Assembly: GCA_945861625.1 (NCBI GenBank)
Contig: CAMAVI010000006.1
Coordinates: 1-64,000, forward strand
Direction: 5' to 3'
Origin: Candidatus Sulfopaludibacter sp. SbA3
GTDB lineage: Bacteria; Acidobacteriota; Terriglobia; Bryobacterales; Bryobacteraceae
Length of the DNA stretch: 64,000 nt
A program made the position numbers and the translations under genes. Under the pieces are notes generated by a model that was not told the origin of the DNA, ran no database searches, and saw only the letters and a list, made by a program, of their open reading frames with translations. Within the stretch, counting starts at the first letter, position 1. Each line of letters starts with the position of its first letter. Of this stretch, positions 14,949 to 23,048 are shown one piece after another.

Positions 14949-17947
14949 CAGAACGTCTGCCCCAGCGAGAAATGGAATTGAAACGTGTTGATCCGCTGCG
15001 GAATACCCACGCACGCGGGAGGATTCTGCGCGGGCGGCAGTTTCGGATTGCAGGCCAGCAACTGATCGCGCGTGCCGCTGAATCCCACAAAGCGCGGCGA
15101 ATTGGGGCTATAGCTGAAATCCACGCGGATGGGCCCCACCGGCGTGCGGTAGCGGATCCCAAATCCTGCCGCCTGCACCATGTAGTTGAAGTCCTGATAA
15201 GAACCCTGGCGAAAGCGGAAGCTAACCTGGTCGATACTCGAATAGACGTTGCCCATGTCGTGAAACAGCACGCCACCCATATTTTCGCCGATCAGCGGGA
15301 AGCGTAGTTCGGTGGAGTGGAACAACATGGCATTGCCGCCCAGCGGGAAGCCGGTTCCTGGTGAGGTTTCGGTCTTGATGTCGCGTGGCCCCGCCTGATT
15401 GGCGGGAAAGCCACGGTGCGAGGTAGCGCCGCCCGCGAAGAATCGTTCGCCCAACGGAATCTTCGGAATGCCCCCCAGCCGTTGAATGTATCCGAACTGC
15501 AGCGTTCTTGCGATCACCACGTCGCGGCTGAGTGGGTGATACGTGGAGTTGCGCAAGACCAGCCGTCCGTAGTCGATCACCGATCCGAACTGCGGCAGCG
15601 CGAAGCCCAAGTCAACCGTGTTGTAGATCCCGCGATGCGTATCCGTGGGGTTGTCGCGCCGGTCCTGGATGAACGATGCGGAGGCCAATCCCACGCGCAC
15701 CGGCTGCGCGAGCAAGGGCACCAGTTCCGGCGAAATATTCAGCGTATTTTCGTCGATGGTGACGCGGCGGTAGACGAAACGGTATTGCAGGATGTTGGCG
15801 CGCGACAAGCGCTGCGCCAACTGCACGGTGCCCTCCCAGCGCCGCGCCGCGAAGGTGCGAACGTCCCTGGATGTGTCAAACAGGGTGGATACCGTAAACG
15901 TGAGATTCTCATTCCCGGTAAATTGAGCCGCTTGGTAGCTGGCCACCGCGCGCTGCTGGAGCGTGGAAGCCCGCGCCTGCAGGCCCACGGTGTGCCCGAT
16001 ACCCAGAAAGTTCAGCCGGCTGATGCCGGCCGAGACCCGTGGGCTGAAGATGGTTACCCCGGCCGGCGCGTCAAAGGAGGTGACGCCGCCTCCGATGCGT
16101 GCCAGCTCGGCTCCCAATCCAGCGTTGAAAGAGTACTTATTCGCTTCGTCCAATTGGAACAGAACGTACTTGCGTTCCTCTTTGCCCTCCGGATTCTGTA
16201 GAGCCGTCTGCACCTTGGAAAAGATACCCAGATCGTAGAGCTTTTGCTGCGTTTCCGCGATTTGGCTGTACGAAATCGCGTCGCCGGGACGAATCCGGAT
16301 GCGGCTCGCAGCCACTTCTTGCCGCGTCGTTTCCAGGCCTCGCACCAGCACGTCGCGCACGAACTGGCGCTCTCCCGGCCGGACTGCATAGCGCAGGTTT
16401 ACCCGATTGGACTCCGCGGATTCCGTCTGCGACCAGTCAAAATTGGCCTCCGGATAGCCGTTGTTGAAGTAGAACCCCAGGACCGTGTCGCGGTCGGCGG
16501 CCAGGTCGGACTCGCTGAAGGGTTGCCCTTCGCCGGAGCGGATGATGCTCCGCAGATAGCGGGCGTCCAGTTCCGAAGCGCCCTCGATCCCCAGTTGGTC
16601 CACAAACCACTGCGCGCCCTCTTGAATCTCAAAACGGACGCCCAGATCGTCGTGCTTGCCCTGATAGTCATCCAGGGTCGTCGCGGTTACCTGCGCGTCG
16701 CGGAAGCCGTTGGCCCGGTATAGTTCGCGGATCGCGTCGCGGTCGTCGTCACGCATTTTCTGGGAATAGCGCCCATAGCGGTAACGCAACGTGCCCGCTT
16801 CGTGAATCGCAATTCGTTCGCGAATCGTCGCGGTGTCGAAGAACTTGTTGCCGGCGATTTCAATACCCGCGAGCGTATGCCGCGCATTACGGGTAATCGT
16901 GTAGTCGATCTCCTGCACGCCGGGAGCCGGAGCGATCTGGTTGAAGTCCACGGCGACGTCGAAATATCCCTGCGCCTGGAAATAATTCGTCAGATTCCGC
17001 GAGCCCTCTTGCAGCAAAGCGCGATCCACGGCGCGCTCTTCGTAAATCGGAATCAGTTGCCGCAGCCGTCCCCGGGAAACGCTCGCGCCCAGCGTTCGCA
17101 CTTCAATCACGGGTCCGCTTTCCACGACCAGCGTTGGCTTGACCGTATTGGTCTTGCCGTCGTATTCCAGATTATCCAGGGTGACGCGGACTTGCAGGCG
17201 GTTCTCTTTCTGGAAGTCCCGGCGAACCCTGTCCACACCACCTTGCACCCGGCTTTCGGTCACCTCCCGCCAGCCCGGAAACGTAAGGGGTCCGAAGCCT
17301 CTGCGCCAGCGCGTGGAACGGACGATGTTGCCCATGGGCCGCTGGAAGTCGCCGCTTAACATGACGCCGCCGAAGCGGGCTCGTTTGCCGGCCTCCAGTT
17401 GGAAGCGGACGGACGCTTCCTCGGTTGCCGGGTCGCGCTGTATCTGGTAGCGCAGCTTGGCTCCATAGATGCCGTTTGCTTCCAGGCGCTCCTGCATATG
17501 CTCAACTGCCTGTGTAGCGCGGCCGTCGGCAAAAGGCGCCCCCAGTTCGAGCTTCGCCGACGTCAGCAACTGACTGCGATTGGGCGGATCGTCGATACCG
17601 TCGATACTCACTCCTCCCACGAAGAAATTGAGAGTCGTGGAGATGCGTACAATGACCGGCCCGGCAGCATCGGAGGACGGCAGGGCATCGATGACAACAT
17701 CAGCGAACCGTCCTGTTTCAAACAACTTCTGCAGGGTCTGTCGTACGTCCTCCGCGCGCAGCAAGGCCCCTGTCCGTAAGGGCAACAGCCGGTCCAATTC
17801 GGCACGGGGAAGGGGCTGGTCCACGGGATCGAAATCGATCCGGGCGATCACGCGGCCCTCCAAACTGGGCGATGGATCTTGCGCTGGCAAGTGGATGCCG
17901 GAGAGCAAAAGCAAGAGCGGCAACAGCGGCAAACGCACGTTCCTCAA
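14948..17947 (-). CDS. Omp85-family outer-membrane assembly protein with about seven POTRA domains
   Basis: A 999-aa BamA/TamA-type protein with signal peptide MRNVRLPLLPLLLLLSGIHLPAQ. I count seven POTRA-like units before the barrel, at about residues 30-105, 108-188, 190-280, 281-355, 357-445, 447-535 and 537-615. Each has the pattern of a short beta strand, a helix and a closing strand (for example IEIAGNKFFDTATIRERI). The C-terminal half is the surface-antigen (Omp85) barrel, with the lid-loop-like GGATSHRGFP and VGPIRVDFSYSP, ending in an aromatic-rich final strand (FQFHFSLGQTF). BamA normally has five POTRA domains and TamA three. Its coupling with tamB suggests a TamA-like job. Confidence 0.88.
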   Translation of the reverse strand: MRNVRLPLLPLLLLLSGIHLPAQDPSPSLEGRVIARIDFDPVDQPLPRAELDRLLPLRTGALLRAEDVRQTLQKLFETGRFADVVIDALPSSDAAGPVIVRISTTLNFFVGGVSIDGIDDPPNRSQLLTSAKLELGAPFADGRATQAVEHMQERLEANGIYGAKLRYQIQRDPATEEASVRFQLEAGKRARFGGVMLSGDFQRPMGNIVRSTRWRRGFGPLTFPGWREVTESRVQGGVDRVRRDFQKENRLQVRVTLDNLEYDGKTNTVKPTLVVESGPVIEVRTLGASVSRGRLRQLIPIYEERAVDRALLQEGSRNLTNYFQAQGYFDVAVDFNQIAPAPGVQEIDYTITRNARHTLAGIEIAGNKFFDTATIRERIAIHEAGTLRYRYGRYSQKMRDDDRDAIRELYRANGFRDAQVTATTLDDYQGKHDDLGVRFEIQEGAQWFVDQLGIEGASELDARYLRSIIRSGEGQPFSESDLAADRDTVLGFYFNNGYPEANFDWSQTESAESNRVNLRYAVRPGERQFVRDVLVRGLETTRQEVAASRIRIRPGDAISYSQIAETQQKLYDLGIFSKVQTALQNPEGKEERKYVLFQLDEANKYSFNAGLGAELARIGGGVTSFDAPAGVTIFSPRVSAGISRLNFLGIGHTVGLQARASTLQQRAVASYQAAQFTGNENLTFTVSTLFDTSRDVRTFAARRWEGTVQLAQRLSRANILQYRFVYRRVTIDENTLNISPELVPLLAQPVRVGLASASFIQDRRDNPTDTHRGIYNTVDLGFALPQFGSVIDYGRLVLRNSTYHPLSRDVVIARTLQFGYIQRLGGIPKIPLGERFFAGGATSHRGFPANQAGPRDIKTETSPGTGFPLGGNAMLFHSTELRFPLIGENMGGVLFHDMGNVYSSIDQVSFRFRQGSYQDFNYMVQAAGFGIRYRTPVGPIRVDFSYSPNSPRFVGFSGTRDQLLACNPKLPPAQNPPACVGIPQRINTFQFHFSLGQTF

Positions 17948-17969
17948 TGATAACCCACCGGCTTTGCAG

Positions 17970-17996
17970 TATACTTTTGAAACGTCCCCTGGGAGG
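17970..17996 (+). promoter_or_regulatory. Candidate -10 (TATACT) and ribosome-binding site for the NHL gene
   Basis: TATACT at 17970-17975 sits 25 bp upstream of the ATG, and GGGAGGA at 17991-17997 is a good ribosome-binding site. The -35 is weak. The 53-bp divergent gap also has to serve the Omp85 gene. Confidence 0.45.
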
Positions 17997-18000
17997 AAGC

Positions 18001-19173
18001 ATGACCGCGTTTAGACTGCGAAATCTCAAATTCATTGTAATCGCCGCCGGTATTGCCGTTGCATTAATGCTGACCCTTACCGGGAAAGCTTCCGCGCAAT
18101 CCAAGGTTCCACGCGAGGCGCCGAAGTTTGAAGTTGACCCCTCGTTCCCCAAGATCCCGAATGGATGGATTCTCGGCCAGGTCGCCAGCGCCGCCGCCGA
18201 CGAGAAGGATCACATCTGGGTCCTTCATCGCCCGCGCACCGTGCGCCCCAGCTTAAAGAGGGCACCGCCCGTTCTGGAATTTGATTCCGCCGGCAATTAC
18301 ATTCAGGGGTGGGGCGGCGACGCCCAGGGCTATGATTGGCCCAAGTCGGAACACGGTATTTACATCGACTACAAGGGTTTCGTATGGATCGGCGGGCAGG
18401 GTGACGACGATTCGATCCTGAAGTTCACCAAAGCCGGCAAGTTCGTCATGCAGATCGGCAAGGGCGGCCACAAGAAGACCAATAAAGACACGGAAAACTT
18501 CTGGCGTCCCGCCGACGTTTTCGTCTACCCCAAAACCAATGAACTCTTCGTGGCAGACGGCTACGGCAACACGCGCATCATTGTCTTTGATGCCGATAGC
18601 GGAAAGTTCAAGCGCATGTGGGGAGCGTTCGGGAACACTCCCGAAGACGTGCCCGCTCGCCCCCGGGGCGAAGGCGGAGAGCGTGTCGATCCTCACCATA
18701 TTGCCGCTAAGGAAATCGATCCGAAAGACCCCGGCCCCAAGCAGTTCAATACCGTCCATGGGGTCAAGGTCTCCAACGACGGGCTCGTGTATGTTTCCGA
18801 CCGCGGCGGCAAGCGCGTGCAAGTGTTCACCGTGGAAGGCAAGTACGTGACGCAGGCTTACGTCGACCGCTGGTGCGAAGCCCCGCATTGCGGCAACGGC
18901 CATACCGTCGCCAGCACGGCGTTTTCAGCCGATCCTGCGCAGCGCTTCTTGTACGTCGCCAGCCGCAGTCCCGAGCGCATCTGGATCTATGACCGCAAGA
19001 CGCTGACGCCCCTCGATTCCTTCGGCCGCCCCGGGATCAACCCCGGCGAGTTCTACGTTCTCCACCACATGACCTCCGATTCCAAGGGCAACCTATACTC
19101 GTCGGAGGTCGAAGACGGCCGCCGCATCCAGAAGTTCGTGTTCAAGGGCATCGTTCCGTTGCCGGCGAAATAG
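18001..19173 (+). CDS. Secreted NHL-repeat beta-propeller protein
   Basis: A 390-aa protein with an N-terminal signal sequence (LKFIVIAAGIAVALMLTLTGKASAQ). The mature part is made of NHL-type propeller blades with repeats such as GYDWPKSEHGIYIDYKGFVWIGG, ILKFTKAGKFVMQIG, LFVADGYGNTRIIVFD, and GLVYVSDRGGKRVQVFTVEGKY. This resembles the peptidyl-alpha-hydroxyglycine alpha-amidating-lyase-like propellers frequent in soil bacteria. The true substrate or ligand is not visible, and an enzymatic role should not be assumed. It starts at the ATG right after a strong ribosome-binding site; the upstream extension in the ORF track is antisense to the Omp85 gene. Confidence 0.85.
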   Translation: MTAFRLRNLKFIVIAAGIAVALMLTLTGKASAQSKVPREAPKFEVDPSFPKIPNGWILGQVASAAADEKDHIWVLHRPRTVRPSLKRAPPVLEFDSAGNYIQGWGGDAQGYDWPKSEHGIYIDYKGFVWIGGQGDDDSILKFTKAGKFVMQIGKGGHKKTNKDTENFWRPADVFVYPKTNELFVADGYGNTRIIVFDADSGKFKRMWGAFGNTPEDVPARPRGEGGERVDPHHIAAKEIDPKDPGPKQFNTVHGVKVSNDGLVYVSDRGGKRVQVFTVEGKYVTQAYVDRWCEAPHCGNGHTVASTAFSADPAQRFLYVASRSPERIWIYDRKTLTPLDSFGRPGINPGEFYVLHHMTSDSKGNLYSSEVEDGRRIQKFVFKGIVPLPAK

Positions 19174-19246
19174 CACCGGGCCGCGACAGTGATGGAACGG
19201 TTGGTTACCCGGAAAATAGCACCGAGCCGCGACAGTGATGGAGCGG
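19168..19246. repeat. Imperfect 46-bp-period direct repeat at the 3' end of the NHL gene
   Basis: AAATAGCACCGRGCCGCGAC and the following 13 bases, ending GGARCGG, occur at 19168-19200 and 19214-19246 with two differences. The first copy includes the NHL stop codon (TAG), so the second is a duplicated gene end. The spacer between this gene and the convergent tolC-like gene contains nothing else. Confidence 0.8.
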
Positions 19247-19250
19247 CCGG

Positions 19251-20480
19251 TCACTCCTCCCCCGCCAGCAGCCCTTGTATCTCAACCGCGCCGCGCCAGG
19301 CAGACATTAGTGCCTCCGCGTGGGCCTCTTCCAGTTGGATCAGGTTGCGTTGGCTGGCGAGCACGCGTTCATAGGGCGCGGCCATCTCGGCGAAGTTCGA
19401 GGCGTACATTTCATACGCCTGACGCGCCGCCGGAATCATCGAGCCGCGGTAGCGCGTGGCCGAGTCGACGGCGCTGCGGTAGTCCCGATACACGTCCGCA
19501 AAGCGCCGCGCCAGCATCTGCTTCTGGCGGTTCCCTTCCATGCGCGCGCGGTCAGACTCGGCGGCCGCGGCCGCGATCGCCCCCTGGTTGCGGTGGAACA
19601 GCGGCACCTGCACGCCGATGTCGAAAATTCCCTCCAGACCCACGGGTACACCTGGCCTGACAAGTTCGCGATTGTTGCGGACTCCGCCACGCATCAGAAT
19701 GTCCGGAATGTTCTCGGCACGGGCGCGGCGCAGTTGAAAATCCGCTCCCGCCTTCAGGTTCGCCGCCGCTTGCAGTTGCGGGCTGGCCTCGAATACTTTC
19801 TCCAATTCCGCAGCCGCGTCAAGCACCGGCACGGCATCGAAGTCGCCTTCCAGAGTCGAGGGCCGGAGACCCGGCTGGCTCACCACCGCCGCGATTTCGC
19901 GCCAGGTCCGCTCCAGAGCATTCTGCGCCAGCGTCACGGCAAGCTGCGCCTTCTGTGCTTCCACTTCGGCCGCCAGCACATCCGGACGGTCGGCACGTCC
20001 CAGATTGGCGAGTTCGCGCGCGGTTCTGGCGGTGCGTTCCGCGACGTCCGCCATCTCCTTGCGCACCGAGATCAGGCGCTGCTCCCCCAGCGCCTGGTAA
20101 TACAGGCGGCGGATCGTGGTCAGTACCTGGAGACGGCTGGTTTCCTGCACATGTTCTGCTGCCAGCCGCATTTGCTCGGCCGACTTTCGGGAGAGTCCCA
20201 GCTTGCCGGCGGTCACCACCCTTTGTTCGAAGAAGCCGCCGATCGTGCCGCCGCGCAGGTCCGGTCCCCCGGCCACGTGTTCGCCATTCGTTCCGAAAAC
20301 CGGATTCGGATACGCGCCGGCTTGCCGGGCGCGGCCCGCCGCCGCCCGTATGTCCGCCGCCCTCTGTTCCAGCGCTGGGCTGGCCGCCAGCGCCATCCGT
20401 TCTAATTCCGCCAGCGTCAGTGGCGCTTGCTGCGCGAGCGCGGGCAGTGTGATCAGAACCCAAAGCCAATGCCGGTTCAT
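19251..20480 (-). CDS. TolC/CusC-type outer-membrane efflux protein
   Basis: A 409-aa protein starting at the ATG at 20478-20480 (MNRHWLWVLITLPALAQQ, signal peptide). The longer track ORF is the multicopper-oxidase shadow. Two OEP repeats of long amphipathic helices follow. They include LTLAELERMALAASPALEQRAADIRAAAGRARQAGAYPNPVFG, ELANLGRADRPDVLAAEVEAQKA, and in the second half GIFDIGVQVPLFHRNQGAIAAA. This is the trimeric outer-membrane duct of RND-type efflux. No RND pump or adaptor lies nearby. A 4-bp ATGA overlap with the multicopper oxidase suggests a role in copper export. Confidence 0.88.
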   Translation of the reverse strand: MNRHWLWVLITLPALAQQAPLTLAELERMALAASPALEQRAADIRAAAGRARQAGAYPNPVFGTNGEHVAGGPDLRGGTIGGFFEQRVVTAGKLGLSRKSAEQMRLAAEHVQETSRLQVLTTIRRLYYQALGEQRLISVRKEMADVAERTARTARELANLGRADRPDVLAAEVEAQKAQLAVTLAQNALERTWREIAAVVSQPGLRPSTLEGDFDAVPVLDAAAELEKVFEASPQLQAAANLKAGADFQLRRARAENIPDILMRGGVRNNRELVRPGVPVGLEGIFDIGVQVPLFHRNQGAIAAAAAESDRARMEGNRQKQMLARRFADVYRDYRSAVDSATRYRGSMIPAARQAYEMYASNFAEMAAPYERVLASQRNLIQLEEAHAEALMSAWRGAVEIQGLLAGEE

Positions 20481-21676
20481 GCGCGGCCTCCCTTGGCTTC
20501 TCGTATTCGCCGCTGAATTTCGTCGTAGCGATCCGGCGGCAGCACGCGCACCATGGTCATCATGCCCATCATTCCGCCGGACCAGCCCTTGCGCAGTCCA
20601 AACGTCTCGGGCTTTTCGAACATCTGGTCCATGGGCATCCACATGTCCTGCGGATAACCTGGGATGGCTTTCTTCGCGGCATCGTCCACCGGGTACAGGC
20701 CAATGGTGCTGCTGCTCATCATTTTGGCGTGGGCGGAGGGAAGCATGGGCCCAGCCATGGACACCATCTGGTTCATCATGTGATGCGGCATATGGCAGTG
20801 CACCATCCAGTCGCCCGTATACTTGGCGTCGAACTCGATATTGTGCGCCTGTCCCACGCCGGCCAGCACGGTATTCTGAGGATGCCACTGGCTTTCCGGA
20901 ATTCTGCCGCCCTCGGTGCCGGTGATGACGAACTGGTTGCCGTGCATATGAATCGGATGGTGGTCCATGCCCAGGTTCACCATGCGGATGCGCACCCGCT
21001 CACCTTGCTTCACCAGCATCGGTGTCGTCGACGGACCAGACTTGCCATTGAACGTCAGCCAGTTGAACTCCATCGACATCGTGTTGGGTATGGTGTTATT
21101 GGGCAGGATGCTGAACTCCTGTATCAGCAGGCCGAAGTCGCGATGCACGTGCGGCGTGTACGGAGTCTTGGGATGAACGATCAGGAAACCCAGCATCCCC
21201 ATCATTTCCTGCATGGAAAAGTGCGAATGATAGAACAGCGTGCCGTGCTGATTCATCGTGAATTCATGGGTGTAGGTGGCGCCGGGAGCGACGGGGTCCT
21301 GCCCCAGGCCGACACTGCCTTCCATCTCCATCGGAGCCTCCAGGCCGTGCCAGTGCAGCGCGGTCATCTCCGGAAGGCGGTTTTCAAAGATCACGCGGAC
21401 ACGGTCGCCTTCGTTCACTTCGATGGTGGGACCGGGAATGCTGCCGTTGAATCCCCAGCCGTCCATGGCGCGCCCGCGCACAAGTTCTGTGTGCACCACC
21501 TCCGCGATCAAGTGAAATTCCTTGACGCCATTCACCATGCGCCAGGGCAGCTTGCCCAAGTCCGGTGTCTCGAATAAAACATTGCCAGCGGCAGGTTGCG
21601 CGTTGATTTTCCGGGCCGCAAACAATCCAGCGCCGGCCGCTGCCACGCCGGCAAAAAAGCTTCTTCGATTCGACAT
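20477..21676 (-). CDS. Exported multicopper oxidase, probably cuprous oxidase/copper tolerance
   Basis: A 399-aa multicopper oxidase with a Tat signal (SNRRSFFAGVAAAGAG). All four copper-binding motifs are visible: HWHG (about residue 107), HSH in LFYHSHF (about 152), HPIHMHG (about 243), and HCHMPHHMMNQM (about 297), with the type 1 Cys, His and axial Met at the expected spacing. It has Met-rich stretches near the C-terminus (SGGMMGMMTM, MWMPMDQMF), typical of cuprous oxidases. It is shorter than CopA (about 600 aa). It is followed by a TolC-like gene with a 4-bp overlap and preceded by a small Cys/His-rich protein. Copper detoxification in the periplasm is the likely role. Confidence 0.9.
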   Translation of the reverse strand: MSNRRSFFAGVAAAGAGLFAARKINAQPAAGNVLFETPDLGKLPWRMVNGVKEFHLIAEVVHTELVRGRAMDGWGFNGSIPGPTIEVNEGDRVRVIFENRLPEMTALHWHGLEAPMEMEGSVGLGQDPVAPGATYTHEFTMNQHGTLFYHSHFSMQEMMGMLGFLIVHPKTPYTPHVHRDFGLLIQEFSILPNNTIPNTMSMEFNWLTFNGKSGPSTTPMLVKQGERVRIRMVNLGMDHHPIHMHGNQFVITGTEGGRIPESQWHPQNTVLAGVGQAHNIEFDAKYTGDWMVHCHMPHHMMNQMVSMAGPMLPSAHAKMMSSSTIGLYPVDDAAKKAIPGYPQDMWMPMDQMFEKPETFGLRKGWSGGMMGMMTMVRVLPPDRYDEIQRRIREAKGGRA

Positions 21677-21732
21677 ACTTCTCCTTCATTCACAAACACA
21701 CAAGGTCACGAACGGGAGAGGAAGCGATCGAA

Positions 21733-22068
21733 TCAGATACGTAGAACAGAGGATGGGACTGCCGGTCCGGGCAGACCGGCAAAGATCACCGGTAATCCTG
21801 GAACCTGCGGAGCGCCTGCCAGTGGGGAGGCCGGACTTGCGGGCGGTAGCCACGCCGCAGCGGGTGCCGGCATCGCCATACTCTCGGTTGTAACCGCCTG
21901 TTGATGATCGCAGGAGCTTGCCGCCTGGGGCGCCACGGGCTTCTGATGCTGATGGCAGGGCGGAGTTTGTGTTTCTTGCGTGCGTGCGAGTTCCGCGGCC
22001 ACGCCGGTGCACGCTATAACCGTGCACAGCAGCAGCACCGCGACCGTCCCTGCAGCAATCCAGCGCAT
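21733..22068 (-). CDS. Small exported Cys/His/Pro-rich protein, possible metal binder
   Basis: A 111-aa protein starting MRWIAAGTVAVLLLCTVIACTG, a signal peptide with a possible lipobox-like LLLCTVIAC. A short motif region CHQHQ, then 13 residues, then CDHQQ, could bind metal. It is followed by an Ala/Pro-rich tail (AMPAPAAAWLPP). No Pfam family is recognised with confidence. The ATG lies 1 bp after the galE stop with no ribosome-binding site, so translation is probably coupled. It is followed 56 bp later by the multicopper oxidase. A role as periplasmic copper carrier or sensor is an inference from context and Cys/His content. Confidence 0.6.
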   Translation of the reverse strand: MRWIAAGTVAVLLLCTVIACTGVAAELARTQETQTPPCHQHQKPVAPQAASSCDHQQAVTTESMAMPAPAAAWLPPASPASPLAGAPQVPGLPVIFAGLPGPAVPSSVLRI

Positions 22069-22069
22069 C

Positions 22070-23038
22070 TTAATTGAATTTTAACGCGTAATAGGCCCAG
22101 GCGTCACGAATGATTTCGTGAATGTCACTACGCCGGGGCTCCCACTTCATTGTTTTTCGCAGTTTCGAGGAATCGGCCACCAGTTCCGTGGGGTCGCCCT
22201 CGCGCCGTCCTGTGACGCGGTAGGGAACCGGCTTGCCGGTCACTTCTTCCACGGCGCGCAAGACTTCCATGACGGTCTGTCCCTTACCTGTTCCCACATT
22301 GAACGCGCCAGAGCCGCCCCCGGCCATCAGGTGTTCCAGCGCAGCTATATGCGCTTCCGCGAGATCGCCTACGTGGATGTAGTCCCGCGTGCAGGTGCCA
22401 TCGGGGGTGGGGTAGTCATCGCCAAATACTTGAATCGGCTCGCCCGTCATCGCCGCCCGGAACAACAACGGAATCAAGTGCGTTTCCGGATCGTGTGCTT
22501 CGCCCAGGCCCGCTTCCGGCTCCGCTCCGCAAGCGTTGAAGTAGCGTAGCGCTACGCTGCGCAGTCCGCGATAGCGGTCTAGCTCGCCCAATACCTTTTC
22601 CACCATCGCCTTCGATTCGCCGTAAGGACTCACCGGCGCGATGCGCGCTGTTTCCGGAATCGGTACCCTCTCCGGATCGCCATAAACGGCGGCCGTCGAA
22701 GAAAACACCAGCCGGTGTACGCCGGCGCGCGCCATGGCCTCAAACAGGGACAATGAGCCGCCGACGTTATTGGAGAAATACATCTCCGGTTCCCGGGTCG
22801 ATTCGCCTACCGCTATGAACGCCGCGAAATGCACCACCGCATCCACGCCCGCAAGCAGTTCCGTCACCGCGCCGGTATCCTGCAATCGCGCCACATGCAG
22901 GCGCTCCGCGGGGACATTCTCGCGATGCCCCCGCGAAAGATCGTCGATCACAACCACTTCGTGGCCGCGGCGCAGTAAGAGATGAGCCGTAATGGAGCCG
23001 ATGTATCCGGCGCCTCCGGTGACCAAGATCTTCGGCAT
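22070..23038 (-). CDS. galE: UDP-glucose 4-epimerase (extended SDR)
   Basis: A 322-aa extended short-chain dehydrogenase/reductase. NAD binding is shown by TGGAGYIGS at residues 7-15. The catalytic residues are the Ser of VFSSTAAVYG and the Tyr/Lys of YGESK. GalE features follow: ALRYFNACGAEPE, HLIPLLFRAAMTG, FGDDYPTPDGTCTRDYIHV and FNVGTGKGQTV. It interconverts UDP-glucose and UDP-galactose for envelope polysaccharide. It is 10 bp after rseP in a leftward run that starts at dxr. Confidence 0.93.
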   Translation of the reverse strand: MPKILVTGGAGYIGSITAHLLLRRGHEVVVIDDLSRGHRENVPAERLHVARLQDTGAVTELLAGVDAVVHFAAFIAVGESTREPEMYFSNNVGGSLSLFEAMARAGVHRLVFSSTAAVYGDPERVPIPETARIAPVSPYGESKAMVEKVLGELDRYRGLRSVALRYFNACGAEPEAGLGEAHDPETHLIPLLFRAAMTGEPIQVFGDDYPTPDGTCTRDYIHVGDLAEAHIAALEHLMAGGGSGAFNVGTGKGQTVMEVLRAVEEVTGKPVPYRVTGRREGDPTELVADSSKLRKTMKWEPRRSDIHEIIRDAWAYYALKFN

Positions 23039-23048
23039 CGGCGGCGTG

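Noticed and set aside
19320-20405. 361-aa plus-strand ORF opposite the TolC-like gene
   Set aside because: Antisense shadow; its His/Arg-rich text lacks any domain.
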